Shown here: positions 14,405 through 17,633 of the stretch, piece by piece
Numbering within the stretch: the stretch's first letter is position 1
How the letters are laid out: the number at the start of each line of letters is the position of its first letter
From: an uncultured Bacilli bacterium
Lineage (GTDB): Bacteria > Bacillota_I > Bacilli_A > RF39 > UBA660
DNA: 17,633 nucleotides
NCBI GenBank assembly: GCA_934162325.1
Contig: CAKPIH010000027.1
Location: 1 to 17,633, forward strand
Direction: 5' to 3'
Position numbers and translations under genes: made by a program
The notes under the pieces: generated by a model
Seen by the model: only the letters and a program-made list of their open reading frames with translations
Database searches by the model: none
What the model was told of the DNA's origin: nothing

Positions 14405-15475
14405 TTATTGATACTTCTTAATATTCTCTATTCTAGCGGCAAAATAAGGCTTATCTTTATTCTCTTCTTTTAAGAATAAAGCAAATGTATTATCAATATT
14501 AAAATATCTAGACTCATTCATATTAGGCATTGCCGTTGTCTTCACGTCAGTAGCGGCTTCACTCTTAATCTTACCACCTTTTTCATCTAATGAAAAACTA
14601 ATTGTCTGAATAGCGGTATCAATAACATATTCCTTACCATCTTTAGAAGTAAATATCTTATTAGATAATTCATCATATTCTCTTTTAACATTAAAATCAA
14701 TCATAGGAGCCTTAAACTCATCATTATCTTCAAAATTTTTATTACCTTTATAACTATTACTATCTATAATCATATTATCATATATTTCATTAAAGGTACT
14801 ACCCTTAGGATTCTTATATAAAATAACTTCATCACCATTCTTAGTATGTAGTTTAATAGCAAAATTATCTTTATTATTATAAAATAATACTTCAATCTGC
14901 CCTCTTACCTCATCATTAGACTTCTTATTAATACCAAAATATTTAACATCATCATAATTACCAAACTTATCATTCTTTAAAACACTAAATTTATTATTAT
15001 ACTCAAATTCTCTATATAACATTGTATAGAAGAAATATCTATCATCATTATTACTAAGATCATCTTGACTCCAACTAAAATTATTTAATATATCACTTGT
15101 CTGATTAAATTTATCTTTAATACCTTGTTCAATCTCTTTCTTTAAACTTAATGTCTTAAAACCATACTTCTTATAATAATATTCTTCAGATATCATCGAA
15201 GTATTAAAATCCATTTTATTTAAATTATTAACCATATCATTATTATCTTCAAATAAAATATCTTGTCCTACTACTTCATTAATCATATCATTCCATACTA
15301 ACTGAAAAGTTCCGCACCAAGTACTATCACTATCTACTTTATCATTCATCGTAGGTACTACTTCTACTCCTTCAGTTACTACTTTATTCTTTTTACTTTT
15401 AAAAACTACAAAATAAAATATACATAATAATATTACTACTACAACTAAACTACCTATCAATAATTTCTTTTTCAT
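14405..15475 (-). CDS. membrane-anchored protein with serpin-like sequence
   Basis: A signal-anchor helix (4-25) precedes a 330-residue extracytoplasmic domain. No family is certain, but the C-terminal third follows the serpin plan in order. VEVLFY..DNFAIKLH-like strands (195-210) are followed by FKAPMIDFNVKREYDELSNK (254-273). VIDTAIQTISFSLDEKGG (284-301) fits the strand before the hinge, and KSEAATDV (304-311) resembles the hinge 'GTEAAAATAV'. FNIDNTFALFLKE (325-337) matches 'aDhPFlffI', and YFAARIENIKK the last strand. If real, the reactive loop lies at about 302-322. The N-terminal half is not recognisably serpin. It has its own promoter and terminator and sits next to the collagen-like gene. 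A surface protease-inhibitor-like role is inference. Confidence 0.5.
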   Translation of the reverse strand: MKKKLLIGSLVVVVILLCIFYFVVFKSKKNKVVTEGVEVVPTMNDKVDSDSTWCGTFQLVWNDMINEVVGQDILFEDNNDMVNNLNKMDFNTSMISEEYYYKKYGFKTLSLKKEIEQGIKDKFNQTSDILNNFSWSQDDLSNNDDRYFFYTMLYREFEYNNKFSVLKNDKFGNYDDVKYFGINKKSNDEVRGQIEVLFYNNKDNFAIKLHTKNGDEVILYKNPKGSTFNEIYDNMIIDSNSYKGNKNFEDNDEFKAPMIDFNVKREYDELSNKIFTSKDGKEYVIDTAIQTISFSLDEKGGKIKSEAATDVKTTAMPNMNESRYFNIDNTFALFLKEENKDKPYFAARIENIKKYQ

Positions 15476-15497
15476 ATCTAGTCTCCTTTACCCTCTA

Positions 15498-15526
15498 ATG
15501 ATAACATAATTCTAATAATTTGTCTA
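15498..15526 (-). promoter_or_regulatory. promoter of the serpin-like gene
   Basis: On the minus strand TAGACA (15526-15521) and TATCAT (15503-15498) are 17 bases apart, with a TGT extension right before the -10 box. AAAGGAG then precedes the ATG. Confidence 0.75.
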
Positions 15527-15557
15527 GAAAAAAAGCACCTCCGAAGAGATGCTTTTT
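15524..15557 (-). terminator. intrinsic terminator of the collagen-like gene (UUCG loop)
   Basis: On the minus strand AAAAAGCATCTC-TTCG-GAGGTGCTTTTT forms a 12-bp stem (one G-U pair) capped by a stable UUCG tetraloop and followed by T. It lies one base after the stop codon. Confidence 0.92.
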
Positions 15558-15558
15558 C

Positions 15559-16338
15559 TTAAGATATTCTAACAATATTCAAATAAGCATTAGTACCATT
15601 AGCAGGTGTTATTGTAGCAGCAGTAGAAGACTTAATACTTAATCCTATTTCATCACCAACAGCAAATGAATTAATAGTACTACTGTTAAAGTCTGTATTG
15701 TTATTAGCGGTTACAGTTTTAACAATTGAAGTACTACCTATAGCATTAGCATTTTGTTTTACCTCAACAGTTAATGTAGCATTAGTACTTGAACTTCCAG
15801 AAAAACCATATTCTACTAAATAAACCCCATTTTCCGCTATTGTAAGAGTATTTTGTGTAGCAGTAGTAATTTTGTTAGTAGGTCCATTATTACCAAGTGG
15901 AATATTTTGAGCAATATTAGTTTCTAAAGAAATATTGTCTGTACTAGTATTGTATTTACGACCATAAGTTTCAATAGCGGTAGGTCCTGCTGGACCTGTT
16001 GGTCCTGTTGGTCCCTGTATTCCTTGAAGACCTTGAAGACCTTGTGGCCCTGCTGGTCCTGTTGGACCTTCTGTTCCAGGTATTCCTTGAGGACCAATTG
16101 GACCTGTTTCTCCTCTAGGAATGTTGAAGTTTAAAATAACGTTATCATCAGTACCTACATTAGTAACACTAGCATTAGTACCAGGATCAGTAGTAGTAGT
16201 TACTCCTACAGCGATACTAGCGGGACCTTGTGGTCCTGTTGGACCAGTTGGACCTACAATAACTGGAGTACAATTACACTGTTTACCACAATCTAAAATT
16301 TTTTTAATTTTATTATCAAAACAATTATTATTCATCAT
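15559..16338 (-). CDS. collagen-like surface protein with BclA/C1q-like C-terminal domain
   Basis: The 259-residue protein starts with a short Cys-rich leader (Cys6, 17, 21, 23). A first G-x-y run follows (29-39, GPTGPTGPQGP), then a non-collagen insert (about 40-75, reading SIAVGVTTTTDPGTNASVTN and then a strand ending NIPRG) and a second run (76-119, GETGPIGPQGIPGTEGPTGP onward). The beta-rich C-terminal 135 residues (AENGVYLVEYGFSGSSST ... AYLNIVRIS) resemble the trimerising C1q/TNF-like heads of BclA-type proteins. Such proteins form surface filaments in Firmicutes. No signal peptide or anchor motif is visible, which is usual for the exosporium-type family. The start is at 16338 or, with better spacing from AAAGGAG, the next codon at 16335. 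The base composition is G+C-richer only in the repeats. Confidence 0.9.
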   Translation of the reverse strand: MMNNNCFDNKIKKILDCGKQCNCTPVIVGPTGPTGPQGPASIAVGVTTTTDPGTNASVTNVGTDDNVILNFNIPRGETGPIGPQGIPGTEGPTGPAGPQGLQGLQGIQGPTGPTGPAGPTAIETYGRKYNTSTDNISLETNIAQNIPLGNNGPTNKITTATQNTLTIAENGVYLVEYGFSGSSSTNATLTVEVKQNANAIGSTSIVKTVTANNNTDFNSSTINSFAVGDEIGLSIKSSTAATITPANGTNAYLNIVRIS

Positions 16339-16366
16339 AATCTCCTTTCATTTTATTTTATGAAAG

Positions 16367-16395
16367 AAGATAAAAATATTATTTACTATTGTCTA
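16367..16395 (-). promoter_or_regulatory. probable promoter of the collagen-like gene
   Basis: On the minus strand TAGACA (16395-16390) and TATCTT (16372-16367) are 17 bases apart. The -35 box and spacing match those of the neighbouring serpin-like gene exactly. Confidence 0.55.
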
Positions 16396-16399
16396 AATA

Positions 16400-16429
16400 T
16401 AATAAAAGATGTAACTATAAATTACATCT
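16400..16429 (-). terminator. intrinsic terminator after lepB
   Basis: On the minus strand AGATGTAA/TTACATCT (8 bp, loop TTTATAG) is followed by TTTATTAT. The stem overlaps the lepB stop codon. Confidence 0.8.
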
Positions 16430-16940
16430 AATTATATATATTTCCAAATTTAGATATTGGCCAAATACGATATACTGCTTTACCTAAAATATCTTTTTCA
16501 TCTATAAGGCCAATCATTCTACTATCTTTTGATATTGGTCTATTATCTCCTAATACTAAGTATTTACCTTCAGGAATACTATTGCAAGAACATATTTCTT
16601 CTAAGTTAAAATCATTAGTCTTTCTAAAATCAAAGTTTTCTTCTAATACTTTATCATTAACATATAATTTATTATTCTTATAACTAATATGTTCTCCAGG
16701 TAGACCTATTATTCTTTTAATAATCTCTTCTTTACCCTCTTTAATTACAACGATATCAAATCTTTTAATATTAGTACTATTATAACCAATCTTTCTTTCT
16801 AATAATAATTCACCATTATGTAAATTAGGTTTCATTGAGTCTCCACTTACAATAACTGGAGTAACAATAAAAGTTCTAATTAAGATAACTCCACCCAATA
16901 TTAAAACATATGGTAATAATTCTTTAATTATATTTTTCAT
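16428..16940 (-). CDS. lepB: signal peptidase I
   Basis: Type I signal peptidase removes signal peptides from exported proteins at the outer face of the membrane. The 170-residue product has one N-terminal helix (about 8-27). The catalytic-Ser box SGDSMKPNL follows (Ser35 at 32-40), then the Lys box IIKRIIGLPGE (Lys75), GDNR (131-134) and SKDSR (137-141). The length fits the short Gram-positive type. Its ATG follows AGAGGTGG. It follows rplS across a weak terminator, as in the rplS-lepB-rbgA arrangement of many Firmicutes. Here a terminator follows it and rbgA has been displaced. Its likely local clients include few obvious signal peptides, since the neighbouring surface proteins are anchor-type. 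Confidence 0.96.
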   Translation of the reverse strand: MKNIIKELLPYVLILGGVILIRTFIVTPVIVSGDSMKPNLHNGELLLERKIGYNSTNIKRFDIVVIKEGKEEIIKRIIGLPGEHISYKNNKLYVNDKVLEENFDFRKTNDFNLEEICSCNSIPEGKYLVLGDNRPISKDSRMIGLIDEKDILGKAVYRIWPISKFGNIYN

Positions 16941-16950
16941 TTTCCACCTC

Positions 16951-16982
16951 TAAACAAAAAGACAATAGCTAAGCTATTATCT
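16951..16982 (-). terminator. terminator or attenuator between rplS and lepB
   Basis: On the minus strand AGATAATAGC/GCTATTGTCT (10 bp, one G-U pair, loop TTA) is followed by TTTTGTTT. It overlaps the rplS stop. Only the lepB ribosome binding site follows, so lepB probably depends on readthrough. Confidence 0.75.
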
Positions 16983-17327
16983 TCTTTCTTTAATATTATA
17001 CTTACTCTTTCTGTCTCTTAAGAAATATAATTTAGCTCTTCTAACTTTACCTGGTTTAACAATCTTAATATAAGCAACCTTATTAGAATGTACATGGAAA
17101 GTTTTTTCTACTCCAATACCAGAGTACTCTCCTCTTACAGTGAAAGTTTCAGATACTCCTTTACCTTTTCTTGCGATAACTGTACCTTTAAAGTCTTGGA
17201 CTCTTTCTTTAGATTTTCCACCTTTAGTTTCAGTAATAATACATCCTACTATAACAGAATCTCCTACTCTGAATTCAGGTAAATCTTTTTTTATTTGACT
17301 AGCAGTTATTTTTTCAATAATGTCCAT
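16977..17327 (-). CDS. rplS: 50S ribosomal protein L19
   Basis: L19 sits at the interface of the two ribosomal subunits. The 116 residues cover the full family length: LPEFRVGDSVIVG near the start, the RVQDFKGTVIARKGKGVSET segment, FTVR...IGVEKTFHVHS, and a basic tail KVRRAKLYFLRDRKSKY. The ATG at 17327 matches the usual start and has AAAGGAAG upstream. The frame stays open for 27 more codons to 17408, but that part coincides with a leader hairpin and the predicted transcript start, so it is not coding. The -10 box lies near 17413. Being first in the operon fits autogenous control through the leader. Confidence 0.96.
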   Translation of the reverse strand: MDIIEKITASQIKKDLPEFRVGDSVIVGCIITETKGGKSKERVQDFKGTVIARKGKGVSETFTVRGEYSGIGVEKTFHVHSNKVAYIKIVKPGKVRRAKLYFLRDRKSKYNIKERR

Positions 17328-17353
17328 CGTATATACACTTCCTTTCTTTTTCA

Positions 17354-17384
17354 GATAATCACTATATTTAATAGGCGGATTATC
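17354..17384 (-). promoter_or_regulatory. candidate L19 leader hairpin
   Basis: On the minus strand, 26 bases before the rplS start, GATAATC (17384-17378) pairs with GATTATC (17360-17354). Inside it CTAT/ATAG closes a TAAAT loop, with an asymmetric CGC/T bulge between the stems. Firmicutes are known to carry an L19 protein-binding leader before rplS. The position and bulged hairpin fit, but the match to that family was not computed. Confidence 0.55.
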
Positions 17385-17410
17385 CCATAACGAATATAAT
17401 TGTACCATAT

Positions 17411-17416
17411 ATTATA
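17411..17416 (-). promoter_or_regulatory. -10 box of the rplS promoter
   Basis: On the minus strand a perfect TATAAT lies about 85 bases before the rplS start. No convincing -35 box is 17 bases away (ACATAA). Confidence 0.5.
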
Positions 17417-17457
17417 TTAAATTACAACTATTTTTATGTATTTTTTTCTTTTTTAGT

Positions 17458-17540
17458 CCAAGAAAGTCTAAGTCTTTCTTGGTTATGACTAGCCTATAGT
17501 CTAGTCATAATGTCTCAGTAGACCTATTATATATAAGCAT
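17458..17540 (-). repeat. three-hairpin intergenic repeat, copy 2
   Basis: On the minus strand ATGCTTATATATAATAG (17540-17524) precedes three hairpins. The first is GTCT/AGAC (17523-17512, loop ACTG). The second is TTATGACTAG/CTAGTCATAA (17510-17483, loop ACTATAGG). Abutting it is CCAAGAAAG/CTTTCTTGG (17482-17458, loop ACTTAGA). All stems are perfect, and no T-run follows. The copy lies between the upstream gene's terminator and the rplS promoter. Confidence 0.75.
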
Positions 17541-17563
17541 AAATTAAAAGAGCATAATGCTCT
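17541..17563 (-). terminator. intrinsic terminator of the gene at the right edge
   Basis: On the minus strand AGAGCA/TGCTCT (6 bp, loop TTA) is followed by TTTAATTT. The stem starts within the stop codon of the partial gene. Confidence 0.65.
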
Positions 17564-17633
17564 ATATAATTTGTTTTTTTATTACGTAGTATGTAACTAA
17601 TCCTACAGAAAGGACACCAATAACTACAATATA
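17562..17633 (-). CDS. C-terminus of a probable membrane-anchored protein (partial)
   Basis: The last 23 codons of a gene entering from the right read YIVVIGVLSVGLVTYYVIKK and then QII before TAG. This is a single hydrophobic helix ending in two lysines, like the C-terminal anchor of Gram-positive surface proteins. No sorting motif is visible because the rest is outside the window. A terminator hairpin starts in the stop codon, which supports this as a real gene end. Confidence 0.55.
   Translation of the reverse strand, partial: YIVVIGVLSVGLVTYYVIKKQII

Noticed and set aside
16345..16366. Hairpin CTTTCAT/ATGAAAG next to the collagen-like gene's ribosome binding site, a possible translation control
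   Set aside because: The predicted transcript start (about 16360) falls inside its 5' arm, so the hairpin would not be complete in the mRNA.
1..17633. CRISPR arrays, tRNA or rRNA genes, transposases
   Set aside because: No regularly spaced repeats, cloverleaf sequences, rRNA segments or transposase motifs were seen on either strand.

Overview
This very A+T-rich window uses the standard bacterial code: Trp is TGG and no gene needs TGA as Trp. Strong Shine-Dalgarno sites and a Firmicutes-type gene set (era-yqzL, ymfF-ymfH, rplS-lepB, rbgA) point to a low-GC Firmicutes or Bacilli-like bacterium. It may be an uncultured, host-associated, reduced-genome lineage, but that placement is inference. 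Nearly every gene lies on the minus strand, so the text below follows transcription from right to left.

Right end (17633-16428): the C-terminus of a membrane-anchored protein and its terminator, a three-hairpin repeat, then rplS with a leader hairpin, and lepB. In many Firmicutes rplS-lepB runs straight into rbgA. Here about 6.8 kb separates lepB from rbgA.

The insert (16427-9638) has two parts. The first holds two surface-protein genes, each with its own promoter and terminator: a collagen-like protein and a membrane-anchored protein with serpin-like sequence. The second is a cassette of mobile-element-type genes: a nucleoside 2-deoxyribosyltransferase-like protein fused to an unknown domain, a dinD gene with two nonsense codons, a BRO-N antirepressor-like gene whose frame continues past two stops, a GNAT acetyltransferase, the decayed N-terminus of a RhuM-family gene, a second GNAT, and the C-terminal fragment of a third GNAT beside rbgA. 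Nonsense codons and truncations show that this part is eroding.

Centre (9625-5697): rbgA meets a plus-strand small multidrug-export family gene at a shared hairpin terminator. Divergent from that gene is an operon of a CDP-alcohol phosphatidyltransferase, seryl-tRNA synthetase and a two-helix zinc-ribbon protein. Both divergent promoters are clear.

Left part (5342-86): an operon of a membrane-anchored protein with an FxLYD-like C-terminus, deoD, and the M16 peptidase-like pair ymfF-ymfH. A terminator and new promoter follow, then era and the tiny yqzL.

The most interesting non-coding signal is a repeat family with three copies (one cut by the window edge). Each copy has a TATATAATA block, a 4-bp hairpin, a 10-bp hairpin and an abutting 9-bp hairpin. 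Stem sequences differ between copies while pairing and spacing are kept, which suggests a selected RNA or DNA structure. A separate exact 34-bp repeat occurs at 5474-5507 and 10770-10803.
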